A stretch of 64,000 bases of DNA, from NCBI RefSeq assembly GCF_047496725.1, contig NC_132980.1, forward strand, positions 4,702,572-4,766,571. The letters are read 5' to 3'. This document shows, piece by piece, positions 1 to 15,817 of this stretch. This stretch comes from Anoplolepis gracilipes. Lineage: Eukaryota > Arthropoda > Insecta > Hymenoptera > Formicidae. The notes beneath the pieces are model-generated. The model did no database searches. It was not told the DNA's origin and was given only the letters and a program-made list of their open reading frames with translations. Position numbers and translations under genes: made by a program. The stretch's first letter is position 1; the number at the start of each line of letters is the position of its first letter.

Positions 1-3173
<3,173 letters not shown>

Positions 3174-3179
3174 CTTGCT

Positions 3180-3560
3180 TGATAGAATCAAAATCGAATA
3201 AACGGTATGAAAAGCTCGCGCAAATTTCTCGAGGGAAAAGAACTGCCTAAAGAGACACTCTCACGTCTCGCTCCCTTGACCTGGGTCTTCGGTTCTATTC
3301 ATAGTGTTGGCAACCGGCTCCGCGCCTCTTCCACTCTGTCGCGTGTAGTACGCGGGAGTAAGCGTGCAGCCAATCGAGATCGCGCTGATGTCGCCGGCCC
3401 ATCGGCGCCGGCCAATCGCGGCGCGCTATCGCGCGCCAAAGTGGGGAAACGAGTCAGCGTGAATGAAAGCGCAGCACGTGCGATTAACGCGACAGCGCGT
3501 CAATCGCGGATCGACATTTCACGTTTATCCAATATAGGTATGTTGTAAATGCAGCGAGAA
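3180..3560 (-). promoter_or_regulatory. GC/CpG-rich 5' region of the phosphatase gene
   Basis: An island much richer in G, C and CpG than its surroundings, lying directly upstream of the inferred first exon (ATG at 3173-3171). It contains many CG dinucleotides and a CACGTG E-box-like word near 3476. An open frame on the plus strand here is best explained by base composition. Its role as promoter/5' UTR is inferred from position and composition; no TATA box was identified. Confidence 0.4.
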
Positions 3561-5154
3561 TCATTTGTTCTCCGGTAACAATGGCTTCTGCACTAATATA
3601 TAATAATGTATGTATACATATATATGCGCGCGCGTGCAGGCGAAATATATATAATGGAAAGAAGTCATTGTCTCTGGTCTCTTGTTCGAATTGGCGTCAT
3701 TGCCGTCATTGCTATCACGCCGGATGAATTAAATCTCTTCCTGGCTTATGATAATGCAGGATGATTCACATTTCAATCTTTCCGGATTATCTCCAAAATT
3801 ATATAGATGTTTGAGGAAACGTTTTAGATTAAAATTTTTATTTTTATTTCGAAAACTAAATATAGTGTATAAATAATACGCACAATTTGTTCTAACATAA
3901 GTAGAAGTGTGTCTGTTTATGAAGTTTGAAAGTCATTTTATGTTATTTCTTCTTAAAAAATTATATATCGGGGTGTTTTTCTTTTAGAGTTATAGAGTTT
4001 AGAAAATTGTTATACAATTGTTCTACCTATTTTTTTTTTTTTTGAAATTTGACGTATGTATACATTTACATATTATAAGTAAAATTGCTTGTGCATATAA
4101 GACTATTTTCTAAAAAAATATATTGTTTAAATATCTAAGATTTTACTTATAGAATTTTATATTTATTATAAGGATAAACAATGGTTACTATTTTTTTTTT
4201 AAGTTTCAGGAATATATTTTTATTTACAGAAAGTTTTGTCGTTTATGTACGATATCTTTTCTCAAAATAAGTTCTCTTTCTCTTTATGTGTGTGTCTTAT
4301 GTTTAACTTTGATTTAATTTTTTTAAACAACTATTAGTTTTGAAGATAATCGCGTTGAAAGATTAATAAATGAGTCATATTATATGATACATTTGATTTT
4401 CAAAGATTTAACAAAATTTTCAAAATTTATCTTTCTCGTGATTTGAATGAGAAAATATTAATACGTTTTGTGCGCGCGCGTTGTGTGCGTGTGCGTGTGT
4501 GTGTGCGTGTGTGTGTGTGTGTGTGTGTGAAGGGGAGAAGAGAGAGAAAGGGAAGTTACTATAAATTTAAATAATAATATTATTATATAACACAAAATTA
4601 GTGTATTCTCGCATTAATTCATTCAAACTTTTTTATATTTTTTATTCTTTCAAAAAATACCTAATTTTTCTGAAAAACTCAAGAAAACGATTATATATAA
4701 TATAAATATAAATATATAATTATACGTAAAATATACCCATATTTGTGTTTCTACTATTAATCTCTGTATGTACTAAGAGGAAAAATAGTAAGAAGAATAA
4801 TTAAAAAATGACTAGAATAATTTGTACATTTTTTTTAAAGAGAAATTTGAGAAAAAATTACCTGTATATAATTATATATAAAAAATTTTTTTCTCACAAA
4901 TCTTCAAATTTTTTTTCCTTAAGTAGCAATATACAAAAATTAATTTTCTAATTATTTTTCAATTATTCTGTATATTATTTCTTTTGTACGGACAGAGATT
5001 ATAAGAAATAGAAATATATACGAACATATTTTATATATATTTATATTTGATTATATATATGTACATATATGGACCTTTTGTTTGAGATAAATCGTGTCTT
5101 GCTTTTTATTATCTAAATAAGTTTATTTTTGTTACAACATAAAATTTAAAGTTG

Positions 5155-5185
<31 letters not shown>

Positions 5186-5402
5186 CTCGGCATCAATTTT
5201 GTCGTTGATTTCAAACCTTCAAATGACTGCGAAATTTATGAATATCTTCGCATGCATTTTACGCGCCTATGTAGTTCTCAAGAATATACTGATGATTCAT
5301 GAAACCGGATATACGTATTTGCCGTTCATGGTCGCTTAAACATCACATTCATTTCGCTACAAATCACACTATTTGCGTTTCACTTTTATATCTCTCTTTC
5401 TA

Positions 5403-5691
5403 ACCCGGTAGAAAATTTGTTATGTATAATCATATATGATATATGACCATATAAAATTATATAGAAATATATAAAATTTTATATAAGTTATGTAGATTAT
5501 ATATAATAATATATGACTTATTGTATAATTATATATAATTTTATATTAATGTTGGCTAGATGTCAATCAACGATAATACAAAATTATGTATACTATACAT
5601 AACTATACATAACTTATACAGAATTTTATATATTTCTATATACTTTTGTATTGTTATATATAATTATATATGAGAAATTTTTTACCGGGAT
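5403..5691. mobile_element. Short foldback element (MITE), TA target site
   Basis: The left end ACCCGGTAGAAAATTT and the right end, read in reverse complement, ATCCCGGTAAAAAATTT, form terminal inverted repeats next to TA dinucleotides at 5401-5402 and 5692-5693. The 290-bp interior is made of ATATAATTATATA-type repeats and encodes nothing. The ends match the element at 30028-30173. TA target choice points to Tc1/mariner-type mobilisation (inference). Confidence 0.6.
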
Positions 5692-6442
5692 TATACATGT
5701 TTTTAGCGCTATTTTGTGCTTTCGTAATGAAATGATATTCGTAATGAAATTATATAGAGAAGGTAAAAGAAGACTTTTCTTTAAAAAGCATTCTCTCATG
5801 ACGATTCATATTTCTGTAACAATTTGATTATACACATTTTTTTTAGCAGAAAACTCGCTATCATATCATTGGCCGGTATTCATAGTCCGTTTTTATATAT
5901 AAGATTATCTTAAGAGATGTTTTTAGTCGACTTAAGACTACGTTCAGCCAATCAGATGGCCGAATAAAATTTTAAGAAACCGTTAAGAATCGTTCTCTCT
6001 CTATAAATAATAATAAATGATACAATAACTGCTGTAGAGAGCAAGGGTACGAAACAAAATAAATTCATCGCTTGGAGATAAAAAAAAGAAAAAAAAAAAA
6101 CACGTCATATACAGGGCCGAATCTACGATTTAGTAGCCCTTACGCTGACGATTATTTGATCTTATCTATAACTCCTCTAGAAAATTGAAGCACAAGCAAA
6201 CAAAGAAGGTATTACAATTATACATGCAAAAATTGTCGTAAATTTACAAAATATTTTACATATAACAGAAAATAATGTATTGTATTATTTCAATATCAAC
6301 TTTATTAACAAAAAATAATTTAATTTTTTACTCTTTGAGGAGGTTCTTATATGTGAAGCCCTACAGCTTATGTGATCCGACACTAGTCATGTGATATATG
6401 TCGAAAGATTTCTACTATTTTAAAGACTTGAATATCTTTGTA

Positions 6443-6823
6443 CACAAGGTGTCCGGTAATTGGTGAAAAACCTAATAGCAGATTCTTGAGATCATTTGGA
6501 GACGATTTTTCCTGAGCGAAAATGTCAAGGCATCAATAATTTCTGAGTTATAAGCGATTGAAAAAAGGTGCCTTTTGCAAATTAAATTTTTTGAAGTTAA
6601 AAAATTACCAAAACTACATTCCTCAGTTAATTTCAGATAGAGTTTACTGTAATAGACTTTTAATTTAAGGCTTAATTACAAAGATATATAATATAATAAA
6701 AATAAAAATAAAAATTGCAAAAAATGATGACATCTCTTGATATTTTCGCTGAGGAAAAATCGACTCCAAATAATTTCAAGAATTTGCCATTAACAGGTTT
6801 TTCACCAATTACCAGACACTCTG
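6443..6823. mobile_element. Foldback element with about 80-bp terminal inverted repeats
   Basis: The left arm (GGTGTCCGGTAATTGGTGAA and onward to AGCGAAAAT) is repeated in inverted form at the right end (CTGAGGAAAAATCG to ACCAGACACTC), about 80 bp with few mismatches, flanked by TA at 6441-6442 and 6824-6825. Non-coding interior of about 220 bp. Non-autonomous DNA transposon. Confidence 0.8.
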
Positions 6824-7029
6824 TATATGTGTGTTTTATAGCAAAGTTAAAACGACAAAGATTTAAAAAAAATTGATAAATTAGTTTGTTGGAAACTTAC
6901 TCGCGTATATGTGTGAGATTCTTTTTACATGACGCAAAAATACTTTAAGAATATACAAACAATATCTCTGATAATGTGTTCTAACGTGTGATAACGTTAA
7001 AAAAGCCTTTGTATGTGAACTCTTTATCT

Positions 7030-7035
<6 letters not shown>

Positions 7036-7085
<50 letters not shown>
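7036..7085. repeat. (TC)n microsatellite
   Basis: Uninterrupted TC dinucleotides, about 25 units. Confidence 0.95.
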
Positions 7086-7091
<6 letters not shown>

Positions 7092-7995
7092 ATCTTTGTC
7101 CATGTATGTGCATGTCTTTCTTCCCATTTTTCTTGTCATTTTTCTTTAATGACTATGTCAAATTTTTTTAAAGTAAGAGTTTTTTTGTATCAATAAGTTG
7201 TGATATCTCAACAACATAATAAAGTTTGATAAATAATCAAAAATATATAAGATATACTAATTAATAATATGTATTAACAATAAGAGATACATATTTCATC
7301 CTCAAAGAGAAAAAATTTTTCTGCTTGAATATACATACGTCACACATTGTAATCATGCCTGTAATTATATGTATGCAAAAATTACACATTCTCTTTCTCT
7401 CTGTCGAATCAATTTTTAAATTTCAAAATTCATATAATTTTTTTGCGTGTCGCAATACATTAAGTCTAGAATTAGCTTATTACAATTATATAGTTAAATT
7501 GGATGTATTGTTTAAGGAAAAATATCAACTATGATTGTAAATTATTGAATTCAGTATAATCGGTGACTTATTTGATTCATGTCGCACGCAATCTTTATTT
7601 AAATCAATTCATTCTTTAAGAAACTAGAACTAATTTAATTCTATTAAATAAAGTCTATATTTATTTTTGCAAAAAATAAAGCTTGTGTTCCATTTATATT
7701 AGCAATATTGACAATGCTATTGTTCATAAATAAATATATATATATATATGTGTGTATGTACATACATATATGAATGAAATTATGTATATATATAATTTTT
7801 TCAATATAATTTCAAAGTATCTACTTCCTGAAAAAAACATGGGAAGCCTAGAATTTTCAGGGATTTTGTTTTACCAGGAAAAATCAGGATATTTCTATAG
7901 AATTTTATTAGTTTGGAAAATAAAAAAAAATTTTTTTCATAATTTTGCTCTTATATTGCATACAGCTAATAAGTGAATTATGCGTTTGCAATATG

Positions 7996-7997
<2 letters not shown>

Positions 7998-8066
<69 letters not shown>

Positions 8067-8082
8067 TAATATATATATATAA

Positions 8083-8146
<64 letters not shown>
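7998..8146. repeat. (TA)n microsatellite with short interruptions
   Basis: About 150 bp of TA dinucleotides broken by a few AAATAT units in the middle. Open frames across it are artefacts of the repeat. Confidence 0.95.
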
Positions 8147-8151
<5 letters not shown>

Positions 8152-8529
8152 CTCATCTCTGTTTATACATTCAATATTTTGATAAAATATATGCAGTACA
8201 TATTTTTTATTGTAATTTTTAGTGACAAATAAATTAAAATGTTATAAGTGAAAAGTGTTTTATAATAATATCTTATAAAAATAATTAGTCAAATTGTTCT
8301 TTATGTAAGTAAAAAACCTAGAAAACGCATGCAATAAAAAAATTTATTTTAAAGAGAGAAAATAGCATCAACAAAATTTGTTAAATATTTCTTAGAATTT
8401 TAAACAAAAATATCTGGAGGATGAGGGATATTTCAGGGAATTTTTTTAGAAGGTGATTCGAGTAGACAAGGAGTATACATACTGCCAAGCTACCTACTAG
8501 CAATCTATATAACATCGCTATAACAACAC

Positions 8530-8970
8530 AGATAACAATGCCGAGAGACACGCCATATATCCACTCGCATTTTTCTCGGTTGTATACCTTGTGCCAAGGA
8601 CGCAAGGACGCGGGGAGAACGATCCTTTCCCTCCTCTCTCGGGATGGTCTGTCACGTGGCGTTAAGACGTTGTCGCGATTGCCGGCATCACCCAGCGCAC
8701 ATCGACACCGGGGTGGATGACAAGAACATGGCTCTGTAGTAGATGAATCGCGCGGCTGCGTCGATACGGACACGCGTCGGACGCATCTGAATGGCGTCTA
8801 AACGGATTGCAAAATGACAGCCGACTGCATTCACCTCTTTCGCGCAGGGGCCGCGACGGGGGTCGACAGAGGGTGGTGCGACGGGGATGCATGCGGTGAG
8901 GAGGGACGGAGAGGGGAAGAGAGGGGGCAGCCGCGCGCATCCGTGACACGGATACGATCCACCGACCCAC
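8530..8970. other. GC/CpG-rich island, function unknown
   Basis: A roughly 440-bp stretch much richer in GC and CpG than its surroundings, with a TTTATA/TATAAA word just outside at about 8991-8997. Both strands have open frames of 60-130 codons but none matches a family I know. The longest minus-strand frame (to 8773) has a hydrophobic stretch (GVSLGIVICVVIAML) but starts with GTG and has no ATG upstream of it before an in-frame stop. Could be a promoter or the first exon of a non-coding or distant transcript. Confidence 0.4.
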
Positions 8971-9650
8971 CCTTCCTCAGGTAGCCTCGCTTTATATCGC
9001 CCTCTTGTGCATACCGTACCGTAAACGATATGTTGCCTAGAAAGAGCTTTTATGCTCCCTAGAATTGTGTGTTGAGTATATTCAGTGCGTTTGATCCCTC
9101 GAAATTATTTTTAAAAAATATGAGAAGGACAATATCTCGCAAAAATAGAAATATCATAGACACAAATGGAATTTAAAATTCTTGTTCCAACATTAATGCG
9201 TTTTGTTTTCAATTTTTTATCGTTCAATCAATTCTCGTTTAAAAAAAAGAGGCAGCACAAAAAGGGACAAACAAAGTAGAGTGTTGGGTAGGTATAAGAA
9301 CTGAAGGAGGGGAGGGAGGGGAACGTTGAATGAGAACTTCGAGGTCGACAAGAGGGTGAGTGGAGAGAAAATAGGAGGGTAGGAGGGATAGTGGAGGATA
9401 GGGGAAGGGATACAAACCGGCCTTTACCGTTTGGGAAGGGTGAAGAAAGGAGATAGAATGTAGGTTAGTCTCGTTGGCGAACAGCGTCCCCAATCGATAC
9501 CCACGCAACAAACTTTTATGCTTTCTCCTCCCCTGTCAATCTCTTTCATCTTAACTATTTAACTAGCGAAATTAAAAGTATTTTTTTTTTTCAAAGAAGC
9601 TAACGCGAAGAGAAACCCGTGTTTCTTGATGTATTTTTTCGCCATTTATA

Positions 9651-9872
9651 ATGGTGATACATTCATTAACAGATGTATGTTTAAATATGTTAAAACATAT
9701 TTTAAACATTAGATTATTAGACAAATATTTGAAACATGATTTTTTTAAGGATGTATTAGTCATGGTGATACATTCATTAACAGATGTATGTTTAAATATG
9801 TTAAAACATATTTTAAACATTAGATTATTAGACAAATATTTGAAACATGATTTTTTTAAGGATGTATTAGTC
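9651..9872. repeat. Perfect two-copy tandem duplication, 111-bp unit
   Basis: The 111 bases from 9651 to 9761 are repeated immediately at 9762-9872 with no difference that I can see. As 111 is a multiple of three, the open frames on both strands carry the same peptide twice; the peptides resemble nothing I know. Identity of the copies points to a recent duplication. Confidence 0.95.
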
Positions 9873-10229
9873 ATATGTGAAAACTTTGACAAAAGCATAA
9901 AAATATCGTAGACTGTTATGTTGAGTATTTGTGAAAAAGTTTAGCACATTTCTCTCTCTTAATGGTTTGAAAATTATTTAAGTTTAAATCAGTTTATGAT
10001 TCTTATGGGAAATCACGGTTTTTTAGCATTTATTGACAAATTTGACAAGGAAAAAATATTATCAGCACAATGAAAATTTTCACATGTTTTAACAAAATTT
10101 TAATAAACTTTGTATAAACAAAACTTGAGTTAGACGCATTTACTCGTTAAAAGTTATTTAATTTATAAAAATTGTAATAAAATATGATTATTGCCGTTTA
10201 TTATATTTTATATTGTGTATATATACATG

Positions 10230-10284
<55 letters not shown>
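10230..10284. repeat. (TA)n(GT)n compound microsatellite
   Basis: TA dinucleotides run directly into GT dinucleotides. Confidence 0.95.
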
Positions 10285-10287
<3 letters not shown>

Positions 10288-10663
10288 TTCCGTTTTTTTC
10301 GGGCAGTTGATTTTAGAAGGTAGTCATTATCAAAAACTTTTGATGCTGTTTCATTTTTAAATAATTTTAATTTAAGTATTAAATTAAGGAAAATTTAATT
10401 TATTTTTTAATTTGTATACTTATTAATTTTATTTTTTGATACTTTAATTTGTCTTATAATTCAGATTTATTTATTTGATTTTCTAAACAGTAAAAAAGTT
10501 TTTTTTAATTTTGATAGCGTTTTGCTTCTCCTATTGTATAGCCAAAACATTCTTAAAAACATATTTAATATTAATTTATTAAAAACATAGTAAATAATCA
10601 TTTTGATTTGTGTGTAATGTAATAAAATTTATTTTAAAAAAAAATATAATTAACAAACTCTAT

Positions 10664-10724
<61 letters not shown>

Positions 10725-13700
10725 TTCTATTATTACATTAATTTTTGTTTTAACATTTACTTTATTTTGTATTAATCTTTTTAAGAGCGAATTGAAATGC
10801 TGGAGTTTAAAATTCTAGTAAAATAGATTCTAGTAATAAGTTATTACGCATTTTATTGTGAACTAACAATAAAATAAGTAATAAAAGTCGAATGTAATAA
10901 TATGTATTCTTAAAATTATTGCATATATAAAAAGAAAATTATATTAATATAAAATATAGAAAGAATATCTCTTTTGATATATAGAATATATTTAATTTAA
11001 AACACATCTAGAATATCAAAAACACGTTGTAAACAAAGGAAAATGAGATTTTTTTTTGTTTAAAAACACATTTTTGCTACTGTATTATAGATCTTAATCA
11101 AGCAAAGTGTTTTATAAAAAATGCGAGAAATAATTTTAAACGTATCAACAGAGTGCACTTTATATCCGCAACAATTTTTCGAAATTGTTCTGCGATTTTA
11201 CATCATGTGTCACATTTTGATCGTTCCAGATATGTGGACGCAGACATGTATTATGATAGTAATGTTAATTTTAAATATATATATACATACATAATGCAGT
11301 TTTTGATGATAAATATACAGAATGTTATAAAAATCACTGCAGGTTTTTTTATTGATAATTATTTTGATCAAATTTAGAGATATAATATTTCTTTTGGTAA
11401 AAATATCAAGAGTCATCAAACTTTTAAATTATAAATTGAAAAAAAAGGTCTTTTCATAAACTAAACTTTGTGCAATCACAAAAGGTCAAAAATTAAAAAC
11501 AAACTACGTTCTTTAAATAATTTCATAATCTTTAATAGAATTTTAATTCAAGGTAAAAATATATAATAAAAAAAAATTTTAAATTAAAAAACAGATATTA
11601 TCCAAAATTAAATAAAGAATTTACTCAAAGAATATCGTGATTTGTATTTATATATGTATAACAAGCTTCTGCAAGTAATCTTTCTGTATGAAAATAAAAA
11701 AATAACTAGACACGTTGATAGCATTTGAACATTGATTTGATAGAAATTTTAATTTCTCTTTTTCACTATCTAATTATTGACAATATGCGGTACGTTTGCT
11801 TGTGAGATAACAGCTTATCTAATTGCATAAGAAAAAGAGAGAATAAAATTCTTTTTAAATGACGGACCAATATACATATGACATAGTATATAAATATTAT
11901 CTGTTTCCGATAAGATATGCAAGAGATCAGTTAATGTGGCATTCTTATATGTGAAGAGATCTCTTTTTATAAAAGCTATTTCTATATATACCAAAAATCA
12001 TACAGATATGTTTTACAATCTTTATATGTTTATTATTTCTCTATGTTTTATAAAAAAAAAACACTCATTTAATATAGAGAAAAACACAAAATGTCAAAAC
12101 GTCTAATAGACAAATTTTAAGATGTCATTTAAATTATTTCTAGATTATTTTAGGTAAAACTTTTTTATATCCTGTCCCGATTTTGATAAAATTTTACAAG
12201 CATTTAAATGTCTAGTTTTCGAGTATTCCAATTTTAGTTGTATGATTAAGTAAACAATTTTTAAGATTTCCTTATAAAAAAATTGGAATTCAATAATAAT
12301 ATTTTATTAAAATGTTTCATTTTATAGTGTGTTTTCATTTTTTAGTGTATTACAACAATGTAAACAACATGTTACAATAGTGTTATAAAGACAAAAAGAA
12401 AAAATAAATCGAAAAAGCACATTCAAAATTATTCTCACGCCTATGTGCAATTGCATAATTATATATATTTATATTAATATTATAAATATAATATAAATTA
12501 TAAATAAATAGAAACCTCTTTGGAGGCACTGTATCGAAGTAAATAATAATCCTGAAGCGTATACACAATAATAAGTAAATGCAAACAAAAGAAATATAAA
12601 TACACAAACAGAATGTAATGTTAAAAGATCGTAAACAGCTATATCATATCCGGTTTCCGGTAGCCGGTTTGCAGAAAACAGAGAATGTTTCGCAACATAC
12701 ATATCTCATTTAAGCACTAGATAATCAATGATTAACCAGAAAAACGGATGTTAGACAGGATATCTTATTTTAAAATACTTCACTCTCTGGAAAACTGAGT
12801 TATGAAAAAATGTTTAAAAAAAAAAATTTTAGAATTTTGAAAGCAACATAACCTTGTAGTGACCTTGAACATATATAATAACAATGACGATTTTCAATAT
12901 TATTTTAAGGTAAAATTTGATTTGTTTAAATAATGATATTTTTTCAATAGATTAATATCTTATTCGTAAAATAACGTATAACTTTTGTTCAAAACATTTT
13001 ACTAGTTGAAAATTATTTATCAAAAACTCTTACAATCCACTCTTAGCATTATCTAATATTACCAACGATGCGGAACGTAGCGGAAATCTGATTTTCTATG
13101 TGTTTGTGTGTCACAGATAGAGATAAGGACCTTGAGACTCATCATTTCCTCAGCGATCCTCCTCTACGTTGGCTTGTTGAATGAGAAGAGGGATCTGAAA
13201 AGAATAGAAGCTACCGTTGAAGCCCCATCGTTAAGAAAACGAGATAGAAAAGTGATAGAAATTTTAGATTCTCCCATTATTTTCATCAATTTTCGATTAG
13301 TTTTAAAAAAAGATTTTTCTCTTTATATTTATATATTATATTAAATATTTTCGTCGCTATCTTTGATTAATTGTGGAGGTGATATTAAGTGACCTAAAAG
13401 ATCCCTGGATCTATAACTTCAGTTATATTATGGAGTTACATTAAAAGTATCATCTATCAATCGTTAAGAACTGTGTTCAACATTTTCACTGAATTTAATA
13501 TATCGAAGAAAATGGTGCTTATTTTGAATATCTTTTGAGCAAAACAATAAGTTATTGTTTGACTTTTTTATTTCGAGGTAACTATTTATCATAAAATACT
13601 TTGTTACGCTGAGTTTCAAATTAAAATGATTAAAGCAAACTTCACATTTGAAATTAGGTCAAGAATAATGTCATTTATTTCTTGACGTTTCCTTCGTTTG

Positions 13701-13903
13701 CAAATAGGTCCCCTTTCTCGGTTTTATAATTCGAAAATTATTTATATTTTGACATATTTGTCGAAGAAATATAAATTTTCAAAAAGAATCCGTTATTATT
13801 ATTGAAAGATTATTTTGTCTCTTTTTGAGATATTTTTTCATATCTATTCCCTTTTTAAATAGAAAAGTCACAGAGAATAATATTATATCTATAAAACAGA
13901 AAA

Positions 13904-15360
13904 GGACTCTTTACATTATATTATCATGACTCTCGTATAAAAGAGAAGTGAAGATAAACAGAGTGCGAAACGAGCCGGATCTTTTGCTGAATAAAGAGAA
14001 ACGTCAAAGTGCCGCGCATACGCAATGCGAAATCTATGCAACCTTCAATGGATTGCCGACCCATTCGCATCCGCTCGCGGGGAGCTAGAGCTCTTTCATT
14101 GAACACTCATAGCTCGGGCTCTTTCCCTTTCCGTTCATGGGTCTGTTCCTTTTTTTCCTTTTGCTATCCCACCCCTCTTTTTTCGACAGTTTTCCGTTTT
14201 TAGGATAGTTGATTCGTTATTGTTCAAAGGACCGAGGATTCTAGTAATCATTCGCTTGGTAGATTATTGTTGTCAACTTATTTATCAAAGGGAGATATTG
14301 ATCGAGTCACGGTTTTTCAATGAACTGCACTGCCGTCGCTAATGGCAATACAAGAGACAAGGCGACCCGGACTCGTCCACGGCGACCCACTTTTGAGGCT
14401 GTGACGTCGAACGGTCCATTCACCTTGCAGCTCGTTCAGAAACCAAAGCACGTGCCATCATCGGTTACCTACAATACAAATACACAGAAGAGCGATTTCT
14501 ACTGAAAATAGAAATTCTAATCTCGTTATTACACCGTAAAATATTTAATCTTGAGTATGTCTATGCCATTCCAAGAAAGAATATTGTTTATTCCTTTGCT
14601 CAACACTTGAGGAAAAGAAAGATAAAAATAAAAGGCAAACATTCACTATACTCTATTACATTATTCTGCTCATACACTGCTCCGTTTAAATGTCAATCCG
14701 TGGGTCGTTGAAGCTTTGATCATTTTTCTTAGACCATTGGAAAAATGCGACCAGGTGATGAATTAGATCTTTGCCTCTTGAATAATTCTTTCGTTTAGAA
14801 AAGATATTGCAAAATTTTGGAGTGTGCGCTGATGAAACAATATATATTTTCTCGAAATCTAATTTTCAGGAGTATTGACGTTGGTGAAGAGAACATGCAG
14901 TTGCATTCGATAATTCTCTCAGATACGTATTGATCATAAACCTAAACCCATTTATCAAGATACCTGATTCAATGGCAAACTTTAAATTGTATGTAACATA
15001 TTAACAGTTGACGTTAACAGTTTCAGAACTTTGGAATAATTCTGCCCTTTAACATGTATCGACACAATCGACGAGGTTCTATATCTCTTCCAGAGTTAGA
15101 AATCCCTTTCCACGTGAAAAGATCAGGATAGAGGGGTAGCTTGTCCCATTGACCCAGTTTATCCCCGGGGGTTGAATGAACGGCGTTGAACGCCAGATGA
15201 CGTCATTCCCGACCCCATTTCCGGTCTCCCCAGTGCAACCAGTTATCCAGCTTCGTGTCCCGTTGACCCGAAATTTCTCATGAATTGAAGGACACATTCG
15301 TTCATAACGAGTCGATCTGCCATGCATGAATGAATTCTCCGCTTTTGCATTACGTCGAGG
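13904..15360. other. Moderately GC-rich unassigned stretch
   Basis: Sequence complexity and GC are higher than in the flanks, with several short open frames on both strands: 14320-14505 (+), 13924-14106 (-) and 15079-15327 (-). None is recognised and none has a clear splice framework. TGACGTCA, a perfect CRE-type site, occurs at about 15198. It may be regulatory DNA, a non-coding RNA exon or an old insertion. Confidence 0.3.
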
Positions 15361-15772
15361 TAAGAAAAAAATAATAAGCTCACATTTTGGAACGTGATTC
15401 GATGTACTCTCTTGTGTATATAATAATGTCTTTCATGAAAGTTTACGCGATTCGTTTTTGCTTCGTGAAAGAGAGAGAAGTATTCATTGACTAAACAACA
15501 TCTGAAACATTTGGAGTCTTTCGAGACTTTGAGGTGTCTGGCTTAATGGGAATAACGTTCTTTATTGAAAGTTAATAAATTATTAACTTATACTAACAAT
15601 AAGACATTTATATCCTTTTTTCTCATTTATTGAGAAAGATGTGTTTCTCATTTCGTGGAGATTGAAATTTGAATTTCTTAAGACTTTTCACGTGACTTCT
15701 ACAGATTTTTCGCCTTTTTTCCTTTTATTGAAAAACAAGAGATTAGATACAATATATAAGGCAGAATTGTGG

Positions 15773-15817
<45 letters not shown>

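Larger units (their letters stand above)
3561..8480. other. AT-rich gene-free stretch upstream of the phosphatase gene
   Basis: No coding exon recognised on either strand. It holds a (GT)n tract at 4478-4528, (TA)n at 5158-5184, a (TC)n tract at about 7036-7085, (TA)n at 7998-8146 and two foldback elements listed separately. Near 5868-5990 is a single end resembling a transposon terminus (GGCCGGTATTCATAGTCC) with no clear partner. Confidence 0.7.

Noticed and set aside
3207..3548. 113-codon plus-strand open frame.
   Set aside because: Composition effect in the CpG-rich region upstream of the minus-strand phosphatase gene; Arg/Ala-rich peptide with no family features.
8494..8773. Candidate first exon of the phosphatase gene (minus, hydrophobic stretch, donor in matching phase).
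   Set aside because: It has no ATG before an in-frame stop, and a better first exon (3071-3173) with ATG, signal peptide and matching phase lies closer.
9239..9511. 90-codon minus-strand open frame rich in Pro, Ser and Leu.
   Set aside because: It reads through purine-rich GGGAGG runs; low complexity, no known similarity.
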